Assembly: GCA_049514215.1 (NCBI GenBank)
Contig: JBEKVI010000011.1
Coordinates: forward strand, 26,859-90,858
DNA: 64,000 nt
Origin: BOG-994 sp049514215
GTDB taxonomy: Bacteria; Pseudomonadota; Gammaproteobacteria; Burkholderiales; Burkholderiaceae_D
Direction of reading: 5' to 3'
The stretch's first letter is position 1. Each line of letters opens with the position of its first letter. The translations under genes were made by a program, and so were the position numbers. This document shows, in pieces, positions 1 to 8,275 of this stretch. The notes under the pieces were generated by a model. That model was not told the origin of the DNA. It saw only the letters and a list, made by a program, of their open reading frames with translations, and did no database searches.

Positions 1-377
1 TTCTGAATGGGGATGAAGTCGCGGCGGACGTCAAGACCTCCACATTTCCCCCAAGGCCGAAATTCCAAGGGCACAAGGCATAGCGCGCGCGGGCCGCGCT
101 CCAAGAGGGCATCGACGAGTGCCAAGTCGGCGGGCATCTCCAATTGAACACGGAGGCCCACGGCTTGAGAAAGAGTGAGCGCGGCTTCGAGACCGGCCGC
201 TCCGTCAGACGCTCCCGGAGACAGGCAGATGCCATCGGCTCCGGCCCGTTCGGCGGCCAGGGCCGCCTCGAGTGGATCCAGATGCAGCCCGGGGACGGTC
301 TCTGCCAGAACCTCGAGGATCCGAAAGTCCACGTAGAGTTCGACCAGATCCGCTGCGCTGAAGAATGGATAGCTCAT
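1..377 (-). CDS. PdxJ-like protein (pyridoxine 5'-phosphate synthase family), 3' end outside window
   Basis: This frame reads from an ATG at 377 down to the window edge, 125 codons without a stop. The order recO then pdxJ is common in proteobacteria, and the protein shares PdxJ landmarks: LDPLEAALAAERAGADGI, then LEM, then CLVP, then GGLDV. Family PdxJ condenses 1-deoxyxylulose 5-phosphate with aminoacetone phosphate in vitamin B6 synthesis. However, the DHIAT motif near the N terminus reads DFRIL, the HLREDRRHI stretch that carries the catalytic His and phosphate-binding Arg residues reads CLSPGASDG, and the PEKR motif is PLEF. The Glu of LEM is kept. It is therefore a PdxJ-fold protein that may not carry out the standard reaction. 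The C-terminal half, including the NAGHG motif, cannot be seen. The family call is fairly sure; the activity is doubtful. Confidence 0.7.
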   Translation of the reverse strand, partial: MSYPFFSAADLVELYVDFRILEVLAETVPGLHLDPLEAALAAERAGADGICLSPGASDGAAGLEAALTLSQAVGLRVQLEMPADLALVDALLERGPRALCLVPLEFRPWGKCGGLDVRRDFIPIQ

Positions 378-417
378 CGACTAAAAGATCGTAGAAGGGC
401 CTGGGGCGCGTTCCACT

Positions 418-1212
418 CTAGAGATCGTGCAGGTCAATGAGCATCTGCCGGGTGTGCAGGGTCTGGCCGGCCAGATGATGATTCAGCAGATGCCGCGCGA
501 GGAGCTTGCTTTGGGCTTGCGTGACGGGATCGGTAAAATCGGAGCGGGCAATGTCTAGCAGCGTGCGACCGCGAACAACCGGAATGTCCTTGGCCTGCGT
601 GGCAGGCTCGTTCACGGCCACGGGTCCCCTTTCGGGCAGATATCGATACCACAGGTCAGCTTCAACCTTTCTGCCCGATTCAACGCAATGCGTCAGTTCG
701 AGGGCGTAGCCGGCTTGACCGAGGAGCGTGTATTCGAACGCGCGCAATACCGGGGCGGCAGGATGCCCGGATCCGAGCGCGATTAAGGCGCTCAGATAGG
801 CATCGAAGAGCGACTCGTGGGGGTCATCGCGCGCGAGAAGCTTGATGAGCAATTCGTTCAGATAGAAGCCGCAGATGAGGCCCTCCCCTTGCAGGGGCGG
901 TACCCCACCGATCCACTCGGCTGCGGACAGGTTTGCAAGCTCGCTCGAGCGGCTGCGTCCTCCGCTCCAACTGAGTGCCAAGGGACGAAAGGCGAGAAGC
1001 ATTCCCCGCAAGGCCGAGCGCGGTCTTTTGGCGCCGCGCGCGATGAGGGCGACACGGCCATGGTTTCTCGTCATCGCGTCGACGATTAAGCTCGTCTCCT
1101 TATAGGGGTAGGAGTGCAGCACGAATGCGGGTTCATCGGCGATGCGCGACTCCGACCGCGCGGCGCGCGCCGATTTGGCGGCGCGAGTCTGTACGGTTTC
1201 AGTCGTATCCAT
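418..1212 (-). CDS. recO: DNA repair protein RecO
   Basis: 264 residues, usual RecO size. RecO helps RecR load RecA onto SSB-coated single-stranded DNA in the RecF pathway. After a poorly conserved 28-residue start, the N-terminal OB fold is recognisable (FVLHSYPYKETSLIVD, then RGAKRPRS), followed by the helical domain (ICGFYLNELLIKLLARDDPH, then LRAFEYTLLGQAGY). Only one cysteine remains where Gram-positive RecO has a four-cysteine zinc site, as is usual in proteobacteria. The start overlaps the end of era by 14 bases, so the two are probably translationally coupled in the lepA-to-recO operon. An internal start closer to the OB fold cannot be excluded. Confidence 0.93.
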   Translation of the reverse strand: MDTTETVQTRAAKSARAARSESRIADEPAFVLHSYPYKETSLIVDAMTRNHGRVALIARGAKRPRSALRGMLLAFRPLALSWSGGRSRSSELANLSAAEWIGGVPPLQGEGLICGFYLNELLIKLLARDDPHESLFDAYLSALIALGSGHPAAPVLRAFEYTLLGQAGYALELTHCVESGRKVEADLWYRYLPERGPVAVNEPATQAKDIPVVRGRTLLDIARSDFTDPVTQAQSKLLARHLLNHHLAGQTLHTRQMLIDLHDL

Positions 1213-2146
1213 AGGACTTCAGGCGGGCCTCGTCATCGGACCAGCCCGACTTCACTTTGACCCACAATTCCAAATGCACTTTGGCCGCAAGCAGACGTTC
1301 GATGTCGGCGCGCGCCTCAGTACCGATTTGCTTCAGTTTGGCCCCGCCTGTGCCAATGAGCATGGCCTTGTGATTGGGTCGGTCGACGAGCACCGTCGCT
1401 GCGATCCGGCAAAAACGGTCGGTCGCACCGCTTTGCGCAGGTTCCTCTTCAAATTGTTCGATCGTGACGGTGGCCCCGTAGGGAAGTTCATCGCCCACGA
1501 GCCGGAAGATCTTCTCGCGGATCAGTTCGGCGACGAGAAAACGTTCACTGCGATCGGTATAGTCGTCCGCAGAAAACAGTGCGGGCTGCACCGGCAGATA
1601 AAGCGCGATCGCGTCCAACAAGGCTTCCACCTGCAGCCCGGTCTTGGCCGACACGGGGATCATTTGGGCGAATCGCTCCTGGGCGCCGCGCGCGGCAAGA
1701 TACGGCAGCAATTCCGACTTCTCCTTTAGGCGGTCTGCCTTATTGATGGCAAGAATGACGGGCGTTTCCAACGGCAGGAGATGGACCACCTCGGCGTCTT
1801 CTCGATCATACCGTCCCGCCTCGACCACCATGACGGCCACGTCCACATCCGCTAACGCCACGCGGACGGCGCGATTCATGTTTCGGTTAAGGGCCGTTCG
1901 GTGGCGTGTCTGAAAACCCGGTGTATCGACGAAGATGAACTGCGCGTCAGAACGCGTGAGCACACCCGTGATCCGGTGGCGCGTCGTCTGGGCCTTGCGC
2001 GAAGTGATGCTGACCTTCTGGCCGATGAGACGGTTCAATAGGGTCGATTTGCCTACATTGGGGCGGCCAACGAGGGCGATGGAACCGGTGCGAAATGACC
2101 CGTCGTCGTGCCGGGGCTGCGCGCCAGGACTAACCTCAGGCTGCAC
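1199..2146 (-). CDS. era: GTPase Era
   Basis: 315 residues. Era binds 16S rRNA near its 3' end and assists 30S subunit maturation. The G motifs are clear: GRPNVGKST (G1), DTPGF (G3) and NKAD (G4). A C-terminal KH domain follows, with RPNHKAMLIGTGGAKLKQIG as its RNA-binding loop. Translation probably begins at a GTG inside the last codons of rnc (11-base overlap), giving about 22 residues before the G domain. Coupling of rnc and era is conserved in many bacteria and links rRNA processing to subunit assembly. Confidence 0.96.
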   Translation of the reverse strand: MQPEVSPGAQPRHDDGSFRTGSIALVGRPNVGKSTLLNRLIGQKVSITSRKAQTTRHRITGVLTRSDAQFIFVDTPGFQTRHRTALNRNMNRAVRVALADVDVAVMVVEAGRYDREDAEVVHLLPLETPVILAINKADRLKEKSELLPYLAARGAQERFAQMIPVSAKTGLQVEALLDAIALYLPVQPALFSADDYTDRSERFLVAELIREKIFRLVGDELPYGATVTIEQFEEEPAQSGATDRFCRIAATVLVDRPNHKAMLIGTGGAKLKQIGTEARADIERLLAAKVHLELWVKVKSGWSDDEARLKSYGYD

Positions 2147-3260
2147 GCGCCTTCAACTTCGAGGGCTCGTTGGCCTCCTTGGCTGCGGCCTCGCGCGGCG
2201 CGCTGGCGCCCGTGGCCGGCAGCGCTGCGATCTGGGCGCCGGTTGCGAGAACCTCGAGGGCCGGCTCGCCGGCCCCTTTTTCATCGGGTTCGGTCTGCTT
2301 TTCCACTTTCTCGAGGCGCTTCTCGACCGCCCTGTCGGCGGCCTTCTCTAAGACCCGCTCGCCGACCTTTTCGGCCGTCTTCTCCGGCGCCCTTTCGGCG
2401 ACCTTCTCGGCGCCCTTCTCGAGAGACGTCTTTTCCTGCCCCTTGGCATCGACACTCGAAGTCTTGCCAGCCTTGATCGCCGCGGGAACAACGGGTGCCG
2501 CACCGGCTGGGGCGGCGGCCTGAGTGACTGCGACCGAGAGGCTCAGTTGCGCCTGCTTGGGTCGTCGGGTGCGTTTGCTCGCCTGCAGCGCCAACGCCTG
2601 TGCCGCCTCGAGCGCCTTTTTTGCGGCCGCCTGTTCGGCCGCGCGTCGACTGCCGCCGCTACCTAGGACCTGGATCGTCAGTTTGGGCACGGCACACTCG
2701 ACTTCAAACTCCTGGCTATGGGCCGCGCCATGCGTGGCGACCACCGTATAGACCGGCAGCGCAATCTTGCGACTTTGCAGATACTCCTGCAGGAGGGTTT
2801 TCGCATCCTTGCCGAGGGTTTTCGGATCCACCGTCTCGAGCACAGGAACATACAGCCGGCGGATCGTATTGCGGGCCGCATCGAAGCCTCCATCGAGAAA
2901 AATCGCGCCAAAAAGCGCTTCGACGGTATCAGCCAGGATCGAGGGTCGGCGAAAGCCGCCGCTTTTGAGTTCGCCTTCGCCCAGGCGCAGCCATTGACTG
3001 AGCTCAAGTCGCTGAGCGATCTCATAGAGGGATTGCTGCTTGACGAGGTTCGCGCGCAAGCGCGACAGGTCGCCCTCGTCAATTTTCGCGAAACGCTCGA
3101 ATAGCAGCGAAGCGACAACGCAGTTCAGTATGCTGTCGCCCAGAAACTCGAGACGCTCGTTGTGTGTGCCACTGTGGCTGCGGTGCGTCAGTGCCTGCTG
3201 CAACAATGCTTTCGACGAGAATTCGTAGCCGAGGGCGATCTGCAGCGCTTGGGCGTCCAT
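2136..3260 (-). CDS. rnc: Ribonuclease III with long charged C-terminal extension
   Basis: 374 residues against about 225-250 in most bacteria. RNase III cleaves double-stranded RNA, including pre-rRNA. The signature NERLEFLGDS lies at residues 34-43, with catalytic Glu38 and Asp42 and a second pair, Asp111 and Glu114, in ADTVEALFG. The double-stranded RNA-binding domain covers about 150-222. From about residue 227 the protein runs into a low-complexity tail built of repeated EK(A/V)xE(R/K) units, then Ala/Pro-rich sequence. Longer RNase III proteins are known in Burkholderiales, so the tail is probably genuine and not a frameshift. It follows the DUF4845 gene and overlaps era. Confidence 0.95.
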   Translation of the reverse strand: MDAQALQIALGYEFSSKALLQQALTHRSHSGTHNERLEFLGDSILNCVVASLLFERFAKIDEGDLSRLRANLVKQQSLYEIAQRLELSQWLRLGEGELKSGGFRRPSILADTVEALFGAIFLDGGFDAARNTIRRLYVPVLETVDPKTLGKDAKTLLQEYLQSRKIALPVYTVVATHGAAHSQEFEVECAVPKLTIQVLGSGGSRRAAEQAAAKKALEAAQALALQASKRTRRPKQAQLSLSVAVTQAAAPAGAAPVVPAAIKAGKTSSVDAKGQEKTSLEKGAEKVAERAPEKTAEKVGERVLEKAADRAVEKRLEKVEKQTEPDEKGAGEPALEVLATGAQIAALPATGASAPREAAAKEANEPSKLKARAA

Positions 3261-3291
3261 AGCTTTGCTAGTCCATTTTGGTCACTTACGA

Positions 3292-3651
3292 CTATGACCC
3301 CCTGGTACTTCCCGAGTAATCGATGAGCAGACTGACTGGACCCCAGAGCGGAACCTTCTTGGAATAGGCATAAGAGGCCACGAAGGTCCCGTCGGGCTGT
3401 TTCTCGATCTCCAGGTCCTTGCCCGTAATTGTGTCGATGTAGCCGGTTTCAGCGTTCTTATCGAATTTGATGCGCACATCAACCGGGCTGGTCGCCCCCT
3501 GGACTGAACTCTTAATGGCGCTTTCAATCGAGCGATTTTCGGTGAACGAGGGCAACACCTTCGCCACGATCAGCGCGACCCCTCCAAGCAGGGCCAAGAC
3601 CACGATCAGGCTGATCAAAGTCAGGCCGTCCTGACGGTTTCTAGACTGCAT
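3292..3651 (-). CDS. DUF4845 family single-pass membrane protein
   Basis: 119 residues from the ATG at 3651, which has GGGAG about 10 bases upstream; a TTG one codon earlier is the alternative. The N terminus resembles a prepilin (DGLTLISLIVVLALLGG) and forms one membrane segment at about residues 9-31. The remainder is a small soluble domain. This family sits between lepB and rnc in many beta- and gammaproteobacteria. Its function is unknown. The resemblance to type IV pilin N termini is visible, but there is no classic GFTLIE cleavage motif, so it should not be called a pilin. Confidence 0.85.
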   Translation of the reverse strand: MQSRNRQDGLTLISLIVVLALLGGVALIVAKVLPSFTENRSIESAIKSSVQGATSPVDVRIKFDKNAETGYIDTITGKDLEIEKQPDGTFVASYAYSKKVPLWGPVSLLIDYSGSTRGS

Positions 3652-3667
3652 CAAACTTAACTCCCGA

Positions 3668-4579
3668 TTAATGAAACGAGCCTATGCGCTTGATATTACC
3701 GAAGTTCATCCAGATTAAGAACGCCCTGCCCACGATATTTTCGTCCGGTACAAAGCCCCAATAGCGGCTGTCTTGGCTGTTGTCCCTATTGTCCCCCATC
3801 ATGAAGTAATGACTCGGGGGAACCGTGCACGAAACACCCGTATTGCCATCAAGATACGCACAGTTCTCCCTATAATTGTAGTTATCTGGTTGGATTGGCA
3901 TCGATCTTTCGCCATCTTTCAGAATTTCATGCCTGACGAGACCGGCCGGTCCAGGGAGGCTTTCTTCAAATTGCTTTGAATACAAGACACGGTCTTCGTC
4001 GAAGTAATCCGGCAGCGGCGTCTCCGCAACCAGCTGGCCGTTGATCGTCAGCCGTTTGTTCTGATACACGATCTTGTCTCCCGGCACCCCGATGACCCGT
4101 TTGATGTAGTCGACATTCGGATCGTTAGGGTAGCGAAAGACCATGACATCGCCGCGCTGCGGAGTGCCTATATCCACGAACTTCTTGTTGAGGATCGGCA
4201 CGCGCAGGCCGTAATCGAACTTGTTTACGAGGATCAGGTCGCCCACGAGCAGCGTCGGGATCATGGAACCCGAGGGAATTCGAAAAGGCTCGAAAAGGAA
4301 CGAGCGCAAGATGAAAACCACCAGAATCACAGGGAAGAATCCGGCGGGAAACTCGATCCAGCTCGGTTGACGCAGGTTCTTCTCCCTCAGGCGTTCGCGC
4401 TCCTGGGTGAGCACGCTCGGCTCGATATTGGCCCGCAGCTTGGCTTGCTCGTCGAAGCTGCGCAGTGCTGCGTGCGTGGCCGCGAGTCTCTTGCGCCGGA
4501 AGTAAGCCAGATCGAGGGCCCATACGAGGCCGGTCACGACCAGGAGCCAAAACAGGATCAGTGCGAAATTGAAGTTCAT
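3668..4579 (-). CDS. lepB: Signal peptidase I
   Basis: 303 residues. This membrane-bound serine protease removes signal peptides from exported proteins. Two membrane segments are visible, at about residues 3-23 and 80-96. The catalytic Ser105 lies in IPSGSMIPTL and the general base Lys160 in YIKRVIGVPGD. The C-terminal box GDNRDNSQDSRYWGFVP is complete. The start codon overlaps the lepA stop codon as ATGA, so the two are translationally coupled, as in E. coli. Confidence 0.97.
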   Translation of the reverse strand: MNFNFALILFWLLVVTGLVWALDLAYFRRKRLAATHAALRSFDEQAKLRANIEPSVLTQERERLREKNLRQPSWIEFPAGFFPVILVVFILRSFLFEPFRIPSGSMIPTLLVGDLILVNKFDYGLRVPILNKKFVDIGTPQRGDVMVFRYPNDPNVDYIKRVIGVPGDKIVYQNKRLTINGQLVAETPLPDYFDEDRVLYSKQFEESLPGPAGLVRHEILKDGERSMPIQPDNYNYRENCAYLDGNTGVSCTVPPSHYFMMGDNRDNSQDSRYWGFVPDENIVGRAFLIWMNFGNIKRIGSFH

Positions 4580-6369
4580 TTTTCCTCCACCTGCAGGATT
4601 GCCAGAAAGGCCTCCTGGGGAATCTCGACGCTGCCCACTTGCTTCATGCGCTTCTTGCCGGCCTTTTGTTTTTCCAGAAGCTTGCGCTTGCGGGAGATAT
4701 CACCGCCGTAGCACTTCGCCAGCACGTTCTTGCGCAAGGCCTTCACGTTTTCGCGGGCGATGATATTCGATCCGATGGCTGCCTGGATCGCAACGTCAAA
4801 CATCTGCCTCGGAATGATTTCGCGCATCTTGGCTGCAACCTCGCGTCCCCGATGCTGACTGTTGGAGCGGTGAACGATAATCGAGAGCGCGTCGACTTTC
4901 TCTCCATTGATCAGCATATCGACCTTGACGACCTCCGAGGGTCGATACTCCTTGAACTCGTAGTCCATCGAAGCATAGCCGCGGGACACTGACTTGAGCC
5001 GATCGAAGAAATCCAGAACGATCTCTCCCAGCGGCATATCGTAGGTCAGCATCACCTGGCGTCCGTGGTAGGCCATGTTGATCTGCTGGCCGCGCTTCTG
5101 GTTGCACAAGGTGATGACCGGTCCCACATACTCCTGCGGCATGTACAGCGTAACCGTCACAATCGGCTCGCGAATTTCTTCGATCCGCGCCGGATCGGGC
5201 ATCTTGGAGGGATTCTCGACGGTCAGCTGCGTGCCCTCACGCAACACCACCTCGTAGATCACGCTCGGAGCGGTCGTAATGAGCTCCATGTCATATTCGC
5301 GCTCGAGTCGCTCCTGCACAATCTCCATGTGCAAAAGACCGAGAAATCCGCAGCGGAATCCAAATCCAAGCGCCTGCGAGACCTCGGGTTCGTACTGCAG
5401 CGAGGCGTCATTCAGTTTGAGCTTCTCCAAGGCGTCGCGAAGCGAGTCATATTGGTTCGCCTCAACGGGGAACAGGCCTGCGAAGACCTGCGGCTTGACG
5501 ACCTTAAATCCGGGTAGCGGAGCACTGGCCGGGCGTTGCAGCAAGGTGACGGTGTCACCCACCTTGGCGTCCTGAAGCTCCTTGATGCCGGCAATGATAA
5601 AACCGACTTCACCGGCCGAGAGCCGTTCCTCGGCGCGGCTTTTGGGCGTGAACACGCCAACCTGTTCAGTCAGGTGTTGCGCCCGCGAGGCCATTAGGAG
5701 GATCTTGTCCTTGGGGCGAATTTCCCCGTTGAATACCCGTACCAGCATAACGACCCCGACGTAGTTGTCGAACCACGAGTCGATGATGAGAGCCTGCAAT
5801 GGGGCCGCGCGGTCACCCTTGGGGGGCGGGATGCGCTGAATGACGGCCTCAAGAATGTCGGTTACGCCCTCGCCGGTTTTGGCACTGGCGCGCACCGCAT
5901 CTTGGGCATGCAAGCCGATGACCTCCTCGATCTCGGCGATTGCGTTTTCAGGATCGGCCGAGGGCAGATCGATCTTGTTTAGGACCGGCACCACCTCGAC
6001 GCCGAGCTCGAGCGCCGTATAACAGTTGGCCACCGTTTGAGCTTCGACTCCCTGAGTTGCGTCGACGACCAGCAAAGCCCCTTCGCAGGCCGACAGCGAC
6101 CGACTGACCTCGTAGGCAAAATCGACGTGCCCGGGGGTATCGATCAGATTGAGTCGATAGCGTTGACCGTCGCGTGCGAGATAGTCCAAAGCCGCCGTCT
6201 GCGCCTTGATGGTAATGCCCCGCTCACGTTCAAGATCCATGGAATCAAGGACTTGCGATTCCATTTCCCGCTCGGATAAGCCGCCGCACAACTGGATGAT
6301 TCGATCTGCAAGTGTCGACTTGCCATGATCGATGTGAGCAATAATAGAAAAGTTGCGAATGTGGTGCAT
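4576..6369 (-). CDS. lepA: Elongation factor 4 (LepA), ribosomal back-translocase GTPase
   Basis: 597 residues. LepA is a ribosome-associated GTPase affecting translation and 30S assembly. The start is set at the ATG at 6369, because the family begins with M-x-HIRNFSIIAHIDHGKST; an in-frame ATG 36 bases further upstream would add a non-conserved leader. G motifs include AHIDHGKST, DTPGHVDF and NKIDLP. The LepA-specific C-terminal domain ends in KCYGGDISRKRKLLEKQK. No strong ribosome-binding site is seen. A terminator lies just upstream at 6404-6434, so lepA probably heads its own operon (lepA-lepB-DUF4845-rnc-era-recO-pdxJ-like). Confidence 0.97.
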   Translation of the reverse strand: MHHIRNFSIIAHIDHGKSTLADRIIQLCGGLSEREMESQVLDSMDLERERGITIKAQTAALDYLARDGQRYRLNLIDTPGHVDFAYEVSRSLSACEGALLVVDATQGVEAQTVANCYTALELGVEVVPVLNKIDLPSADPENAIAEIEEVIGLHAQDAVRASAKTGEGVTDILEAVIQRIPPPKGDRAAPLQALIIDSWFDNYVGVVMLVRVFNGEIRPKDKILLMASRAQHLTEQVGVFTPKSRAEERLSAGEVGFIIAGIKELQDAKVGDTVTLLQRPASAPLPGFKVVKPQVFAGLFPVEANQYDSLRDALEKLKLNDASLQYEPEVSQALGFGFRCGFLGLLHMEIVQERLEREYDMELITTAPSVIYEVVLREGTQLTVENPSKMPDPARIEEIREPIVTVTLYMPQEYVGPVITLCNQKRGQQINMAYHGRQVMLTYDMPLGEIVLDFFDRLKSVSRGYASMDYEFKEYRPSEVVKVDMLINGEKVDALSIIVHRSNSQHRGREVAAKMREIIPRQMFDVAIQAAIGSNIIARENVKALRKNVLAKCYGGDISRKRKLLEKQKAGKKRMKQVGSVEIPQEAFLAILQVEEK

Positions 6370-6403
6370 CGAAGACTGCGGCCATCCCGTAGCGGGGCAC
6401 AAC

Positions 6404-6434
6404 AAAAAAGGGGCCCGGTGAACCTCGGAGCCCC
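6404..6434 (-). terminator. Rho-independent terminator after the mucD-glutaredoxin genes
   Basis: Read on the minus strand, GGGGCTC and GGGCCCC form a 7-bp stem (one T-G wobble) around an 11-base loop, followed by six T residues. It lies 18 bases past the stop of the glutaredoxin-like gene and before lepA. Confidence 0.8.
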
Positions 6435-6452
6435 TCGAGTCAATCCGCTATT

Positions 6453-6761
6453 TTAACGGATCGCGGACAAAACCTCTCGCAGTCGGTCCTCGTTGAAGAA
6501 ATAGTGGCAAATTTCGATGTCGCCGAGCATCAGAACCGGCACAAGCTCGCCCAGGCGTGACTCCAAATCGGGATGCCGATCCACGTCAATCACCTCGACG
6601 TCGAATGCCATGTCGTCGCCCAGTGGCGCAAGCGCTGCGAGCATGTCGTCGCACAAGTGGCAGTAGCCCCGGCCGTAGAGCGTCAGACGAGCTCGCGGCC
6701 CAAGCGGTCCGGGATCGAACTGCAGGGCTTGCCCCTTACGCGTTTGAGTGCCCGATTTCAA
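6453..6761 (-). CDS. Glutaredoxin-like thioredoxin-fold protein
   Basis: 102 residues. A thioredoxin fold is suggested by LTLYGRGYCHLCDDM, with Cys34 and Cys37 forming a CHLC motif, and by a cis-Pro segment at LVPVLMLGD. This small family (DUF836 type) is often found next to lepA and mucD in betaproteobacteria. Its partners are unknown. Its start overlaps the end of mucD by 4 bases, which places it in the same transcript as the envelope-stress protease. A terminator follows. Confidence 0.85.
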   Translation of the reverse strand: MKSGTQTRKGQALQFDPGPLGPRARLTLYGRGYCHLCDDMLAALAPLGDDMAFDVEVIDVDRHPDLESRLGELVPVLMLGDIEICHYFFNEDRLREVLSAIR

Positions 6762-8203
6762 TTGCCCGGTTTGATCGGAACATAGCGCGCGGCATCGCCG
6801 CGCATGACCAGAAGAAACGCCTGTTTCTTCGGATCGAGCTTGGCCACGAGGTCGGCGAACTGCTTAGCGCTCGACACGTCGCTATTGTTCACGCCAACAA
6901 TCACATCGCCCACGCGCACGTCCGCCGCGCTCGCGGCGCCATCAACACTGGTAACTTCGACACCGCCCGAGATGCCCAACTCGTGGCGCTTGTCGTCGCT
7001 GAGATCCGATACCGCTAATCCGAGGGAGTTGGTGGGGGAGGCCTTAGGCTCCTCGCTTTTCACGGCAGGCTTGCCGGGATTCTCCAACTCCGAGACGACA
7101 ATCGGAACATCGCGTACGGTTCCCTTGCGCCAGACCTGTACCACAGAGTGGGTTCCTGGCTTGGTCTCGCCTACGGCGCGGGGCAGATCGGCACTGCGCT
7201 CAATCGTTTGCCCATCGAACTTCAGGATGATGTCGAAAGCCTGCAGGCCGGCCTTTTCCGCAGGCGACCCTTTCTCGACGCGCGAGACCAGCGCCCCCTG
7301 GGGTTTTAGGCCAATCGCATCGGCCTCTTCCTTGTTCACGTCGCGAATCTGCACTCCCAATCGGCCGCGCACCACGCGACCGGTCGAGCGCAGCTGATCG
7401 ACGACGCGCATCGCTTCATCGATCGGAATCGCAAAGGCGATGCCGATGCTGCCCCCGGTCTCGGAAAGGATCTGCGAATTGATGCCGATGACTTCGCCAC
7501 GCATATTGATGAGGGGACCGCCCGAGTTCCCGGGATTGACCGCGGTATCGGTCTGAATGAAAGGCAGATAGTCCCCGGTGTCCCGGCTTTTTGCGCTCAC
7601 GATCCCCGCTGTGACCGTATTTTCGAGCCCAAACGGAGAACCGATCGCAAGCACCCACTGGCCGACTCGGATCTGCTTCGAATCGCCGATCTGCATCTTG
7701 GGAAGACCTGCGGCGTCGATCTTGACCAGCGCCACATCGGTGCGACTGTCGCTGCCGATGACCTTTCCTTTGAACTCACGCTTGTCGGTGAGCGTCACGT
7801 AGATTTCGCTTGCACCTTCGACCACATGGGAGTTGGTCAGTATGAAGCCGTCCGACGACAACACGAATCCCGAGCCCACGCCCCGCGTGACTTCGCGATC
7901 CGGCTGGTTGCCGCGGGGCTGGCTCTTACCGTGGGGACTGGGGTTCTGCTGTTGCGGGTTGGGCTGTTGGGGAACGGGAACCCCGAAAAACTTGCGAAAG
8001 AGATCGTCCAAATCTTGGTCGTCCTGCGGCATACCGTTGGCGCCGATATGCACGCGTTCGGTGGTTCGGATCCCCACCACCGAGGGCCCGACCTTCTCCA
8101 CCAAATCGGCGAAATCAGGAAGGTCCTTCACTTGGGCTTCGGCACGCGCCAGCGGACCTGCGAACAGCAAAGCCGCCACCAACGCGGTTAAAAACGATCT
8201 CAT
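6758..8203 (-). CDS. mucD: Periplasmic serine protease, DegP/HtrA family (MucD)
   Basis: 481 residues from the ATG at 8203, chosen because it begins a good signal peptide (RSFLTALVAALLFAGPLARAEA); an in-frame start 24 codons upstream would bury it. The trypsin-like domain shows the catalytic His in TNSHVV, Asp in SRTDVALVKI and Ser in NPGNSGGPL. Two PDZ domains follow. A Gln/Pro-rich linker near the N terminus is typical of DegP-like proteins. MucD degrades or refolds damaged periplasmic proteins and usually damps the sigma-E response. It is the last protease gene of the rpoE-rseA-rseB-mucD module, starting about 70 bases after rseB. Confidence 0.94.
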   Translation of the reverse strand: MRSFLTALVAALLFAGPLARAEAQVKDLPDFADLVEKVGPSVVGIRTTERVHIGANGMPQDDQDLDDLFRKFFGVPVPQQPNPQQQNPSPHGKSQPRGNQPDREVTRGVGSGFVLSSDGFILTNSHVVEGASEIYVTLTDKREFKGKVIGSDSRTDVALVKIDAAGLPKMQIGDSKQIRVGQWVLAIGSPFGLENTVTAGIVSAKSRDTGDYLPFIQTDTAVNPGNSGGPLINMRGEVIGINSQILSETGGSIGIAFAIPIDEAMRVVDQLRSTGRVVRGRLGVQIRDVNKEEADAIGLKPQGALVSRVEKGSPAEKAGLQAFDIILKFDGQTIERSADLPRAVGETKPGTHSVVQVWRKGTVRDVPIVVSELENPGKPAVKSEEPKASPTNSLGLAVSDLSDDKRHELGISGGVEVTSVDGAASAADVRVGDVIVGVNNSDVSSAKQFADLVAKLDPKKQAFLLVMRGDAARYVPIKPGN

Positions 8204-8275
8204 ATACCATCCCTGCGTGAGGACATCGGGGTAAACCCTGAAAAGGAGGAGTGTAGCGCGCCGCGGCGCCGACAC

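Noticed and set aside
2108..2523. Plus-strand frames opposite the RNase III tail
   Set aside because: They mirror the repeat-rich tail of rnc and show only Arg/Pro/Ser-rich sequence.
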